A stretch of 64,000 bases of DNA from contig NZ_FPAP01000002.1 of the NCBI RefSeq assembly GCF_900116415.1, positions 1,054,001 through 1,118,000 on the forward strand. The letters run 5' to 3'. The notes under the pieces were generated by a model. The model did no database searches and was not told the origin of the DNA. It saw only the letters and a program-made list of their open reading frames with translations. Numbering within the stretch: position 1 is the first letter of the stretch; each line of letters begins with the position of its first letter. The position numbers and the translations under genes are program-made. Source of the DNA: Chryseobacterium formosense (GTDB lineage: Bacteria; Bacteroidota; Bacteroidia; Flavobacteriales; Weeksellaceae). Positions 7,913 through 16,868 of this stretch are shown here, piece by piece.

Positions 7913-8909
7913 AATATTAATCATTACGCATACACAAGACAGTTTTTCACTCGAAAAAGTCACGGAATTTATTGCTCAAAACAATTTCGAAGTCATCCGT
8001 TTTGATGTAGATTTATATCCTTTAAAAAATCAATTGTCAACCGTTTTCGAGAATGGAAAATGGATTTCTTATCTAAAAACTGAAGATCATAAAATTCGTC
8101 TTGATGATATTTCTGCGGTTTGGTATCGAAGAGCGTACAACATCGGAACAGGTTTGAAAGAAGAATTGGAAACCAAATTTTTCGGCCCTGCAATGGGTGA
8201 AATCAGACACACTCTTTTCGGATTTATGGAATCTCTGGATTGTTATTCTTTAGGGAAACCGAGTGTTTACCGCAGAATCGACAGTAAAGAAGAGCAGCTT
8301 AAAATTGCCCATAAATTAGGCTTCAAAATTCCGGAAACCTGCATTACCAACGATCCGGAAGAAGCAAAAAAGTTTATCTTAGAACACCAGAATGTTGTAG
8401 GGAAAATGCAGACGGGATTTGCGATTTATGAAGATGGTGTTGAAAACGTTGTCTTTACGAATGTGATTGACGAAGAAAGTTTGGAAAGATTAGATTCACT
8501 GGTGTATTGTCCGATGCAGTTTCAAAAGAAAATCGAAAAGAAGAAAGAACTGAGAATTACAATGGTCGGACAGGAAGTGTATGCTTTCGAAATTGATTCA
8601 CAGCAATCGGAAGACGGAAAAACCGACTGGAGAAAAGATGGTGTCAATTTGATTGACAAGTGGAAAAAAACAAAAATTCCGTCATCGATAGAGCAAAAAC
8701 TTTTGAATTTGCTTGATGTTTATCATGTCGATTATGGCGCAGTAGATATGATTGTTTCACCCGAAGATGACTATTATTTTATTGAAATTAATGCAGCCGG
8801 CGAATTTTTCTGGCTCGATAATCTTCTGGATGATCATGCTATTTCGAAAAGCATTGCCGATGTTCTTTGCGGAAAAGTTCCGAGAAGGAATAATATGGTT
8901 TTAAAATAA
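7902..8909 (+). CDS. graspetide ATP-grasp ligase, MvdD/MdnC type (ester-forming)
   Basis: 335 residues. It is closest in pattern to MdnC/MvdD: ILIITHTQDSFSLEKV at the N-terminus, AVWYRRAYN (about residue 69), VVGKMQTGFAIYEDG, VVFTNVIDEESLERL, CPMQFQKKIEKKKELRIT, DSQQSEDGKTDWRK and GAVDMIVSPEDDYYFIEINAAGEFFWLD near residues 277-305. MdnC-type ligases activate Asp/Glu side chains as acyl-phosphates and close the Thr-Asp and Ser-Glu(Asp) omega-ester rings before the lactam step. The leader motif PFFASFLE of the precursor is the expected recognition element. The gene overlaps the previous ligase by 11 bases and the exporter starts 7 bases after its stop. A short basic C-terminal tail (VPRRNNMVLK) extends past the fold. 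Confidence 0.9.
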   Translation: MNNKILIITHTQDSFSLEKVTEFIAQNNFEVIRFDVDLYPLKNQLSTVFENGKWISYLKTEDHKIRLDDISAVWYRRAYNIGTGLKEELETKFFGPAMGEIRHTLFGFMESLDCYSLGKPSVYRRIDSKEEQLKIAHKLGFKIPETCITNDPEEAKKFILEHQNVVGKMQTGFAIYEDGVENVVFTNVIDEESLERLDSLVYCPMQFQKKIEKKKELRITMVGQEVYAFEIDSQQSEDGKTDWRKDGVNLIDKWKKTKIPSSIEQKLLNLLDVYHVDYGAVDMIVSPEDDYYFIEINAAGEFFWLDNLLDDHAISKSIADVLCGKVPRRNNMVLK

Positions 8910-8916
8910 ACTTTCA

Positions 8917-11073
8917 GTGGCGAAGATTACCTTTTACAGACAGCTCGATTCGATGGATTGCGGACCGACCTGTCTCAGGATTATTACCAAATATTTCGGG
9001 AAAAATTTTTCTGCGGAATATCTTCGCCTGATTACGTTTCAGTCAAGAACAGGAGTGAGTTTTCACGATCTGATCTCTGCGTCTCATGAACTGGGTTTTG
9101 AAGCTCTTGCAGTTGAAACCGATTTTGAAAAACTGATGTCCGAAGCGCCCAAACCTTGCATTCTTCATTGGAGAAAAGAGCATTTTGTAGTTTTGTTTCC
9201 GCAGGAAAAAAGTGATAAAATTCTCATTGCCGATCCCGAATATGGCAAAGTTCAGCTTTCCGAAGATGAGTTTAAAACCAATTGGCTTCAGAATAATGAA
9301 ACAGGAAAAGCTCTTTTACTGGAACCCACTCAGAATTTTTTCGATAAAAAAGAAGAGAAGGTTCAGGAAGGTTTCAGCTTTCTTTTTTCTTATTTAAAAC
9401 CTCACAGGAAATCGTTGGTTTTATTGATTTTCACGTTGTTTTTAACGAGTATCATTACCCTGGCTTTTCCTTTTTTAACCCAGAATTTAGTAGATAAAGG
9501 AATTAATTCAAAAGACAAAAATCTTGTCTTGATGATTATCGCTTCACAGATTTTTCTCTTTTCGGGAAACAGTTTTATGGAACTCATCCGAAGCTGGATT
9601 ATGCTGAAAGTCAATACGAAAGTTAATATTAAACTCATCAGTGATTTTATAGAAAAACTGATTAAGCTTCCGGTTTCTTATTTTGAATCTAAAAAACTGG
9701 GTGATATTCAGCAGCGGATTTTAGACCATCAGAGAATCAATTCTTTTCTTTCAACCAATACGCTTTCGATTCTTTTTTCATTTTTAAATCTCATTGTTTT
9801 TTCGGTGGTTTTAGGAATTTATAATTTGGTTATTCTGTTGATATTCTTTGTGTTGAGTGCGATTTCTGTAATCTGGATTTCAATATTTTTAAACCGAAGA
9901 AAAGCATTAGACCAGAAAGAATTTGTTTTAAACAGTAAAAATCAGAATATTCTGAACGAAATGGTTTCAGGAATGTCTGAAATTAAAATCAATCAATCAG
10001 AAAATTTCCAAAGATCAAAATGGGAAAACTTACAACATGAAGTTTTTGAAAGAAACAAAAAAGCACTAAAACTTTCACAATATCAAATGATTGGCGCAGG
10101 TTTTATTTCTCAGCTTAAAAATATTCTGATTACAGGATTTTCTGCTTTTGCGGTAATCGACGGAAATCTTACTTTGGGAATGATGCTTGCGATCAGTTTT
10201 ATTGTGGGTCAGATGAATTCACCTTTTGATCAGCTTTTATATTTTATCGAAGTTTCTCAGGATGCTAAACTGAGTCTTGAAAGAATTTCTGAAGTTCATA
10301 CAAAACCGGTAGAAAATACAAATCAGGAAATCACAGAAATTAAAACGAACAATGATATAATTCTTCACAATGTCAACTTTGGTTTTGGAGATTTTCCGAT
10401 TCTTAAAGATTTAAATGCAATCATTCCGCAAGGAAAAGTGACGGCAATTGTCGGTGAAAGCGGAAGCGGAAAAACCACACTTTTCAAACTCCTTCTCAGA
10501 TTTTACGAACCGGATTCGGGTAAGATAAGTTTTGGAGGAAGTTTACTTTCCGATATTTCGCTAAATCAATGGCGGAATATTACGGGAACAGTTTTACAGG
10601 AGGGTTTTATTTTTTCTGAAAGCATCCGGAGAAATATAACGCTCAAACAAGATAATATTGATGAAAATCTGTTGAACTATGCCGTAAAAGTTGCAAATTT
10701 GCAGAAGTTAATTGGTCAGTTTCCACAAGGTTTAAATACAGTTGTCGGAAATGACGGAATTGGTCTGAGTACAGGACAAAAACAGCGAATTTTGATCGCG
10801 AGAGCCATCTATAAAAATCCTGCTGTTTTTCTTTTGGATGAAGCGACAAGTGCTTTGGACGCGCAAAATGAAAAAGAAATCATGGAAAACCTTTTTGAGT
10901 TTTTCAAATGTAAAACGGTGATTGTCATTGCGCATCGACTCAGTACCATAAAAAATGCAGACCAGATTCTGGTTCTTCACGACGGAAAGTTTGTGGAAAA
11001 CGGAAATCATTCGGAGCTGCTTGAAAAAAAGAATTATTATTATAATTTAGTCAGTAATCAAGTTGGAATTTAA
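8917..11073 (+). CDS. peptidase-containing ABC transporter (C39 PCAT) of the graspetide cluster
   Basis: 718 residues from a GTG start at 8917. Domain order: C39 peptidase (residues 1-130) with catalytic Cys in DSMDCGPTCL (Cys15), His in WRKEHFVVL and Asp in IADPEYGK; a six-helix ABC transmembrane domain (about 160-450); and a nucleotide-binding domain with Walker A GESGSGKTT, Q-loop LQEGFIF, signature LSTGQKQR, Walker B AVFLLDEATSALD and H-loop IAHRLSTI. Such transporters cut leaders after Gly-Gly and export the product. The precursor's VQGG site and gene position make it the dedicated processor and exporter. It lies 7 bases after the ester ligase and 3 bases before the epimerase gene. Confidence 0.93.
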   Translation: MAKITFYRQLDSMDCGPTCLRIITKYFGKNFSAEYLRLITFQSRTGVSFHDLISASHELGFEALAVETDFEKLMSEAPKPCILHWRKEHFVVLFPQEKSDKILIADPEYGKVQLSEDEFKTNWLQNNETGKALLLEPTQNFFDKKEEKVQEGFSFLFSYLKPHRKSLVLLIFTLFLTSIITLAFPFLTQNLVDKGINSKDKNLVLMIIASQIFLFSGNSFMELIRSWIMLKVNTKVNIKLISDFIEKLIKLPVSYFESKKLGDIQQRILDHQRINSFLSTNTLSILFSFLNLIVFSVVLGIYNLVILLIFFVLSAISVIWISIFLNRRKALDQKEFVLNSKNQNILNEMVSGMSEIKINQSENFQRSKWENLQHEVFERNKKALKLSQYQMIGAGFISQLKNILITGFSAFAVIDGNLTLGMMLAISFIVGQMNSPFDQLLYFIEVSQDAKLSLERISEVHTKPVENTNQEITEIKTNNDIILHNVNFGFGDFPILKDLNAIIPQGKVTAIVGESGSGKTTLFKLLLRFYEPDSGKISFGGSLLSDISLNQWRNITGTVLQEGFIFSESIRRNITLKQDNIDENLLNYAVKVANLQKLIGQFPQGLNTVVGNDGIGLSTGQKQRILIARAIYKNPAVFLLDEATSALDAQNEKEIMENLFEFFKCKTVIVIAHRLSTIKNADQILVLHDGKFVENGNHSELLEKKNYYYNLVSNQVGI

Positions 11074-11076
11074 TTA

Positions 11077-12096
11077 ATGGTTTTTGTAACAGGAGCAACA
11101 GGAATTTTAGGCAGAGTCATCGTTCTCGAACTTCTGAAAAAAGGAAGAAAAGTACGTGCTGCCAAAAGGCCTTCAAGCAATATCGCCGAAGTAAAGCATT
11201 CTTATCAGTTTTATACTGAAAATCCGGACGGTTTTTTTAATCAAATCGAATGGGTTGATGTTGATTTTGACGATATTCATTCTATCGAGCTGGCTCTAAA
11301 AGATGTTACAGAAGTTTATCATTGTGCTGCAAAAGTGAGTTTTCATCCGAAAGATGAAAAAGAAATGGAGCACACCAATATCAAAGGCACAGAAAATTTG
11401 CTGTTTGCCTGTGAAAATTCTACAGTTGAAAAATTTCTTCACGTAAGCTCTATTGCCGTTTTAGATTTATTGAATGAAAAAGGCGAGCTTGATGAAAGTT
11501 CTGATTTTAATGCAAAAGACGAGCATTCTGCGTATGCCATTTCAAAACATCTTTCTGAAATGGAAGTCTGGAGAGCTTCTGCGGAAGGTTTAAATACCAT
11601 CATCATTAATCCCGGAATGATTATCGGTAGCGGAAACTGGGGCAAAAGCAGTGGCGATATTTTTCCTACTTTTGAGAAAAACAGTTTTACTTTTTCAGGT
11701 GGAACTAATTATGTGGATGTAAGAGATGTCGTTGAAATTGCAATTCAACTCATGGAAAAAAATACTTTCGGAGAACGATTTGTGGTTGTTTCCGAAGGTA
11801 AAAGATATGCTGATTTAGGAAGACAGATTCGAACAAAATTAGGACTGAAGGAAGCTAAAATTCTTTCAAGATCTCAGCTGAATTTGGGAAGAGCAGCCAA
11901 TATTTTCTTGGGGTGGCTGATTCCTCAGTTAAGAATAATTACCAAAACGAATATTGAATCTATTTCGACAATGACCGAAATTTCCAATCAAAAAATAAAG
12001 GAAAAACTAAATTATCAGTTTATTCCTGTTTCAGAAAGCATCAACTTTCATCTCAATAATTATATTAACGACAAAAAGCTGAATAAAAACGAATGA
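11077..12096 (+). CDS. NAD-dependent epimerase/dehydratase family protein (extended SDR)
   Basis: 339 residues. The N-terminal MVFVTGATGILGRVI is the TGxxGxxG dinucleotide-binding loop of extended short-chain dehydrogenases. HCAAKVSFHP follows, then a catalytic YxxxK (AYAISKHLSEME, about residue 150). The C-terminal region is that of dihydroflavonol reductase/3-beta-HSD-like members. The substrate is unknown; this subgroup reduces or epimerises sugars, polyketide/flavonoid-like ketones or sterol-like alcohols. The ATG is 3 bases after the exporter stop and the stop overlaps the acyl-CoA ligase start by 4 bases (ATGA), so it is probably on one mRNA with the graspetide genes, although a role in that pathway is only inferred. 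Confidence 0.85.
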   Translation: MVFVTGATGILGRVIVLELLKKGRKVRAAKRPSSNIAEVKHSYQFYTENPDGFFNQIEWVDVDFDDIHSIELALKDVTEVYHCAAKVSFHPKDEKEMEHTNIKGTENLLFACENSTVEKFLHVSSIAVLDLLNEKGELDESSDFNAKDEHSAYAISKHLSEMEVWRASAEGLNTIIINPGMIIGSGNWGKSSGDIFPTFEKNSFTFSGGTNYVDVRDVVEIAIQLMEKNTFGERFVVVSEGKRYADLGRQIRTKLGLKEAKILSRSQLNLGRAANIFLGWLIPQLRIITKTNIESISTMTEISNQKIKEKLNYQFIPVSESINFHLNNYINDKKLNKNE

Positions 12097-13862
12097 ATCT
12101 TGCAGAGGCAATCATCAGAAAAAATGTAGAAAAACATCCTTTAAAATCAGCGATTGGCTTTAAGAAAAAAGAAGGAGCGTGGAAGGAATTGAGCTGGAAG
12201 AAATTCAGCGAAATCATTTATAAAACAGCTAATTCACTGAGAAATGCAGGAATTCAGGAGAATGATAAAGTAGCCATCTATTCGGATAATTCTTCCGAAT
12301 GGATGATCTTTGACTTGGCTGCAATGGCGATCGGGGCAATTACCGTTCCTATTTATTCAACAAATAATGCTGAACAGGCAGAATATATTATCAATGATTC
12401 CGGAGCGAAACTGATTTTAGCAGGAGATCAGTCTCAGTACGATGCTTGTCTGGATCTTGTAAAAAAAGAAGAAAGCACCCTTGAAACAATTATTGTTTCT
12501 AAAAAAGCAGTCTGGATCAAGAAAGAATTCAGCAGTTTTTATCTGGAAGATTTTATTGCTAAATCGTCGCCCAAATTAGAATTCTGCAAAAAAGAATATG
12601 ATGAGGTTGCGACATTAATCTACACTTCAGGAACAACTGGAACACCAAAAGGAGTGATGTTGACCCACGGGAATTTCATCAAAGCTTTTGATGCACATTT
12701 TGAATTTTTTAAGTTTAAAAACTTTGAGGAAGAGCTTTCGCTGGCATTTTTACCGTTGACTCATGTATTTGAAAGAAGCTGGAGTTTGCTTTGTTTATAT
12801 GGAGGTGCAAGAGTTTATTTTTTAGAAGATCCGAAGAACATTGCCAAAACTCTGGAAGAAGTAAAACCTACGATGATGTGTGCTGTACCGAGATTTTTTC
12901 AAAAAATATATGCAGGAGTTTTAGAAAAAGCGGAAGAAGGTTCATCATTAAAAAAGAAAATTTTCGACTGGGCTTTGGAAACGGGTTGGCAAACTTCAGA
13001 ATTAAGAAGAAATGAAAAACCAATTCCTTTTGGTTTAAAAATAAAAGAAACTGTTGCTGATCTTTTGGTATTCAGTAAAGTAAAAGAAAAAATGGGCGGT
13101 AGGCTTTGGTTCTTGCCTTGTGGTGGAGCATCATTATCTCCGGAAGTAACCCGTTTTTTTGACTCGATGGGAATTCATGTTACGGTAGGATATGGTCTGA
13201 CTGAAACGACAGCAACTTTAACATTATTTCCTTTAACGAAATTTGAACATGGAACAAGCGGAAAAACCCTTCCCGGAGTAGAAATCAGGATAGGTGAAAA
13301 TGATGAAATTCAGGCAAAAGGAAACGGAATTATGAAAGGATACTACAACCGACCTGAAGAAACGGAAAAAGTTTTTACGAAAGACGGTTGGTTCAAAACC
13401 GGAGATGCAGGAAAGATAGACGCCACAGGAAATCTTACCATTACAGATCGTTTAAAAGATCTGATGAAAACTTCCAACGGAAAATATATTGCGCCTCAGA
13501 TGATTGAAAACCTTCTGACCAACAATAATTTCATTCAGCAGATTGTTTTGATAGCTGAAGGCAAACAGTTTGTTTCAGCTTTGATTGTTCCGAATTTTGA
13601 GTTTCTGAAAGAGTATTTAAAAAAGAAAAATATTCCGTTTACCAACTGGGAAGAAATCGTTGATAAAAAGGAAATTAATGATTTCTATAAAGAGAAAATA
13701 AAAGAAATTCAGCAACATCTTTCTGATTTTGAAAAAGTGAAAAAATTTACATTAATGCCATCAGAATTTGAAATTAGCAACGGAGAAATCACACCGACTT
13801 TAAAAGTGAAAAGAAATATTGTGCTGAAAAAATATTCAGATGTAATTGAAAAAATGTATTAA
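12093..13862 (+). CDS. AMP-forming long-chain fatty acid--CoA ligase
   Basis: 589 residues, typical for FadD/FAA1-like (AMP-dependent synthetase) enzymes that activate fatty acids with ATP and CoA. Motifs: the P-loop YTSGTTGTPKGVMLTHGN (about residues 177-194), LPLTHVFERS, the adenine-binding GYGLTETTATLT, GWFKTGDAG and DRLKDLMKTSNGKYIAP (hinge), and a C-terminal KVKRNIVLKKY with the catalytic Lys expected of the family. The start overlaps the epimerase stop by 4 bases. It is followed by a region with a long inverted repeat rather than a classical hairpin terminator. The acyl substrate cannot be read. Confidence 0.92.
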   Translation: MNLAEAIIRKNVEKHPLKSAIGFKKKEGAWKELSWKKFSEIIYKTANSLRNAGIQENDKVAIYSDNSSEWMIFDLAAMAIGAITVPIYSTNNAEQAEYIINDSGAKLILAGDQSQYDACLDLVKKEESTLETIIVSKKAVWIKKEFSSFYLEDFIAKSSPKLEFCKKEYDEVATLIYTSGTTGTPKGVMLTHGNFIKAFDAHFEFFKFKNFEEELSLAFLPLTHVFERSWSLLCLYGGARVYFLEDPKNIAKTLEEVKPTMMCAVPRFFQKIYAGVLEKAEEGSSLKKKIFDWALETGWQTSELRRNEKPIPFGLKIKETVADLLVFSKVKEKMGGRLWFLPCGGASLSPEVTRFFDSMGIHVTVGYGLTETTATLTLFPLTKFEHGTSGKTLPGVEIRIGENDEIQAKGNGIMKGYYNRPEETEKVFTKDGWFKTGDAGKIDATGNLTITDRLKDLMKTSNGKYIAPQMIENLLTNNNFIQQIVLIAEGKQFVSALIVPNFEFLKEYLKKKNIPFTNWEEIVDKKEINDFYKEKIKEIQQHLSDFEKVKKFTLMPSEFEISNGEITPTLKVKRNIVLKKYSDVIEKMY

Positions 13863-13875
13863 AATTAACCATAAA

Positions 13876-14041
13876 TTTTAACCACAAAAGTCACAAAAGA
13901 TAAGTTTTGAGTTTAAGGTCTTTAAAGTGCAAAAAAAAGAAAATTTTAATTTTTCACCTCTTTTTTGATCTTTATGAATCGTTTTTTTTTAACTTAAATT
14001 GAAAAATCTAATTAAAACTTTTGTGACTTTTGTGGTTAAAA
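13876..14041 (+). repeat. 24-bp perfect inverted repeat around a 118-bp spacer
   Basis: Arm 13876-13899 (core ACCACAAAAGTCACAAAAG) is the exact reverse complement of 14018-14041. The spacer is AT-rich and has no gene. The pair fills the gap between the acyl-CoA ligase and mvaD and could form a long stem in RNA; it looks like a non-autonomous repeat element rather than a terminator. Confidence 0.85.
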
Positions 14042-14054
14042 AAACATTTACAGA

Positions 14055-15116
14055 ATGACAACAAACGATTTTTTAGGAAAAGAAAATTTTACGATACAGA
14101 ATAAAACAGTTTCAGAAAGCTGTCCCTCAAATATTGCTCTGATTAAATACTGGGGAAAATATAAGGATCAAATTCCTGCAAATCCGAGTATTAGTTTTAC
14201 TTTGAATCATTGTAAAACAAATACAGAAATGGAATTTTTGGCAAACGAACCCTTTTCTGTTCAGACTTTTTTAGCAGGAAATGAAGAAATGAAATTTGCT
14301 GAAAAAATCGAAAAATATTTCAAAAATATAGAGAAATATCTTCCCTGGATTTTAAAAGGAAAATATATGATCAGAACAGAAAATACCTTTCCTCACAGTT
14401 CAGGAATTGCAAGTTCGGCTTCGGGTTTTGGAGCGATTGCAAAGTGTCTGATGAAATTAGATGAGTATTTTTCTTCTGACATTCAGCATCCATCATCCAA
14501 CACAACAAAAGCATCATTTTTGGCAAGACTCGGAAGCGGAAGTGCATGTAGAAGCCTGTACAACGGATTAGTTGTCTGGGGAGAATCTGATGAGGTTGAA
14601 GGGAGTTCAGATTTATTTGCAGTAAAATATTCTGACGATGAAATTCATCCTGTTTTTAAAGATTTTAATGATTGGGTTTTGTTGATTCATGAAGGGGTAA
14701 AAAGTGTTTCCTCGACAGTAGGACATGGTTTGATGAATACCAATCCGTATGCAGAAAGAAGGTTTCAGGAAGCAAAAGAAAATTTTTTTCCGATGAAAGC
14801 AATTCTGAAATCCGGAAACATGGAAGAATTTATCAAATTGGTGGAACATGAAGCTTTAACACTTCATGCCATGATGATGATGAGCGAACCAGCTTTTATT
14901 CTGATGAAAACCGGAACTTTAGACGTTATCAATAAAATTTGGGACTTTAGAAGAGAAACAAAACTACCATTGTTTTTTACTTTGGACGCAGGAGCAAATG
15001 TTCATTTGCTTTTCCCGAATGATGGTTCTGAGGAGGAGGTAAAATCATTTATTGAAAAGGAGCTATTACAGCACACTCAGAAAAATGGAGTAGTAAAGGA
15101 TGTGATGAGGTTTTAA
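14055..15116 (+). CDS. mvaD: diphosphomevalonate decarboxylase
   Basis: 353 residues. It is a GHMP-superfamily enzyme that converts mevalonate 5-diphosphate, ATP-dependently, to isopentenyl diphosphate and CO2, the last step of the mevalonate pathway. Visible signatures are SCPSNIALIKYWGKY near residue 22 (substrate-binding Lys/Tyr), the GHMP glycine/serine-rich loop PHSSGIASSASGFGAIA (about residues 113-129) and LGSGSACRSLYNG. A mevalonate route is expected in Flavobacteriia and differs from the DXP route of most bacteria. It is monocistronic, directly after the 24-bp inverted repeat. Confidence 0.95.
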   Translation: MTTNDFLGKENFTIQNKTVSESCPSNIALIKYWGKYKDQIPANPSISFTLNHCKTNTEMEFLANEPFSVQTFLAGNEEMKFAEKIEKYFKNIEKYLPWILKGKYMIRTENTFPHSSGIASSASGFGAIAKCLMKLDEYFSSDIQHPSSNTTKASFLARLGSGSACRSLYNGLVVWGESDEVEGSSDLFAVKYSDDEIHPVFKDFNDWVLLIHEGVKSVSSTVGHGLMNTNPYAERRFQEAKENFFPMKAILKSGNMEEFIKLVEHEALTLHAMMMMSEPAFILMKTGTLDVINKIWDFRRETKLPLFFTLDAGANVHLLFPNDGSEEEVKSFIEKELLQHTQKNGVVKDVMRF

Positions 15117-15156
15117 TTAATATTTGTTTTAAACGTTAGATTGAATTTAAACATTT

Positions 15157-15186
15157 ACTTTGTCATTCCGATTTTTATGACAAAGT
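15157..15186. repeat. intergenic hairpin ACTTTGTCAT...ATGACAAAGT
   Basis: A perfect 10-bp stem (15157-15166 / 15177-15186) with a 10-base loop TCCGATTTTT sits between the convergent mvaD and EEP genes. There is no T-tract after it, so it may be a shared transcript end or a fragment of a dispersed TGTCATTCCGA repeat. Confidence 0.6.
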
Positions 15187-15205
15187 GAGCGTTGATCATT
15201 AATAT

Positions 15206-16288
15206 TCAATCCTCCGTTACCACCGTATCCCGTTCCCCGTCTTCCTCTTTTCCTTCCTGAATCATTTCTTCAGCTTCCTCTTTTTCCTCATGATCAGCTG
15301 TTTCAATACGTTCTTCCTGTTGGTCGTTTTTTTCATCAATAAAAAACTCACAATAAACCGGTAGATGGTCAGAACCGAAGTTTTCAAGGGTTTTTAGCTC
15401 TTCAATGAAAATATCTTCACTATGAAACATCAGATCAATAGGAAACCTGAAAAGCCTGTATTTCGCATGGAAAGTAGACACAAAAGCACGACCAACCCTC
15501 GGATCGATAAGTTCACTTGTTTTTCTGAATAAGATGGAAGATTTTGACCATGCTACATTGTTGAAATCTCCGACAACAATCACGGGTTTTTGTATTTCCG
15601 TCACTCTTTTGGCCACACTTAAAATATCTCCGTCTCTTTCTTTGGAGGTTTCTTCTTCAGTAGGACTCGGAGGTGGTGGATGAACGCCAAAAAATACAAA
15701 TTCAAAACCTTCTTCAGTTTTTAAATGCGCTTCAATTGACGGAATGTCATCTGCCACAAAAAAATGCGTTTTTGAATCTTCAATTTTTATTTTTGAATAA
15801 AAATGCATTCCGTATGTGTTTTCCAAAGTGACTTTATGCTGATACGGATAATCTTTTTCCAAAACCTGCAATGCGTTTTCCCAATGACTGTCACTTTCCA
15901 TCGTTAAAAACATTTCTGGCTTGTTTCGGTTGATGAGATCAATAAAACGGTTAAATTCTGTATTAAACTGATAAACATTTGCCGAAATAAAATGAATCTT
16001 CTGCGATGAATGAGAATTTCTCTGATGTTTTTTTACAGGATAAAGCGGAGTGTATTTTACCAATGTAATTCCGTGATAAACAAACAGTACCAGTAAAAAA
16101 GCCTGAGAATACCAGAAATACTGATTTTTTTCAACGAAAAACCCAATACCGAAAAGAATAATCGTAAGATAAGTAATCTGAATTTTGCCAAAATCCGGCA
16201 CACGGAAAATCCAGTGTGAACTTGGGATTTTTGGTAAGATGGTGAAAATGAATAATAAAGAGATGAAAATATAATAAAAGGTCAACAT
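15206..16288 (-). CDS. membrane-anchored endonuclease/exonuclease/phosphatase (EEP) family protein
   Basis: 360 residues. Two or three N-terminal hydrophobic segments (residues about 1-75) anchor it in the membrane. The EEP domain follows, with ISANVYQFN, MTMESDSHW (catalytic Glu), VVGDFNNVAWS (GDFN motif, about residue 231) and the C-terminal FGSDHLPVYCEF (SDH motif). EEP enzymes cleave phosphodiesters in DNA, lipids or nucleotides; the substrate here is unknown. After the fold, the last about 45 residues are a highly charged Glu/Asp/Lys tail that looks disordered. It is convergent with mvaD. Confidence 0.85.
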   Translation of the reverse strand: MLTFYYIFISLLFIFTILPKIPSSHWIFRVPDFGKIQITYLTIILFGIGFFVEKNQYFWYSQAFLLVLFVYHGITLVKYTPLYPVKKHQRNSHSSQKIHFISANVYQFNTEFNRFIDLINRNKPEMFLTMESDSHWENALQVLEKDYPYQHKVTLENTYGMHFYSKIKIEDSKTHFFVADDIPSIEAHLKTEEGFEFVFFGVHPPPPSPTEEETSKERDGDILSVAKRVTEIQKPVIVVGDFNNVAWSKSSILFRKTSELIDPRVGRAFVSTFHAKYRLFRFPIDLMFHSEDIFIEELKTLENFGSDHLPVYCEFFIDEKNDQQEERIETADHEEKEEAEEMIQEGKEEDGERDTVVTED

Positions 16289-16418
16289 ATTGTTCTAATA
16301 AAGTAATAAAAGTAAGATATTTTTGGCTTTTTTCAAGTTTAAATATTCTTAAAAATGTATAATTTACAGAGATTCCGAAATAAAATTTTCATTAAATTTA
16401 TCTGTTAAAACCTCAGAA

Positions 16419-16862
16419 ATGAAAAAAATATTTTTTACAGTTCTTTTGTTTATCAATTGTTTCTGTTTTGCACAGGCTTTAGATGAAACTCAGATTAAAG
16501 AAACCATCAATAATCTTTTTATCGGAATGAAAAATGCAGATGCAAAAATGGTAAATTCGGCCTTTTCTGACAATGCAATTCTACAGACTATTTCAAAAGA
16601 AGGAAATGTAAAAACGGAAGAACTGAAAAACTTTATTTCTTCCGTTTCCGGTTTTTCTAAAAATGATTTAGATGAAAAGATAAGCTATTTATCAATTCAG
16701 ATCGATGGTAATCTTGCCAGTGTTTTTACACCTTATGAGTTTTATTTTAAAGGAAAATTTTCACATTGCGGGGCCAATAGTTTTCAGCTGGTACAGCAGA
16801 ATAATACCTGGAAAATTCAATATTTAATCGATACAAGAAGAAAAGAAAACTGCAAAAAATAA
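16419..16862 (+). CDS. secreted NTF2-like (SnoaL-type) protein
   Basis: 147 residues with a cleavable signal peptide (MKKIFFTVLLFINCFCFAQA). The mature part has the NTF2-like pattern: IKETINNLFIGMKNADAKMVNSAFSDNAILQT at the N-terminus and FSHCGANSFQLVQQNNTWKIQYLIDT at the C-terminus. Such domains serve as small-ligand pockets or minor enzymes; no catalytic residues could be named. It ends 6 bases before the VOC gene, so the two are probably co-transcribed. Confidence 0.8.
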   Translation: MKKIFFTVLLFINCFCFAQALDETQIKETINNLFIGMKNADAKMVNSAFSDNAILQTISKEGNVKTEELKNFISSVSGFSKNDLDEKISYLSIQIDGNLASVFTPYEFYFKGKFSHCGANSFQLVQQNNTWKIQYLIDTRRKENCKK

Positions 16863-16868
16863 ATATTT

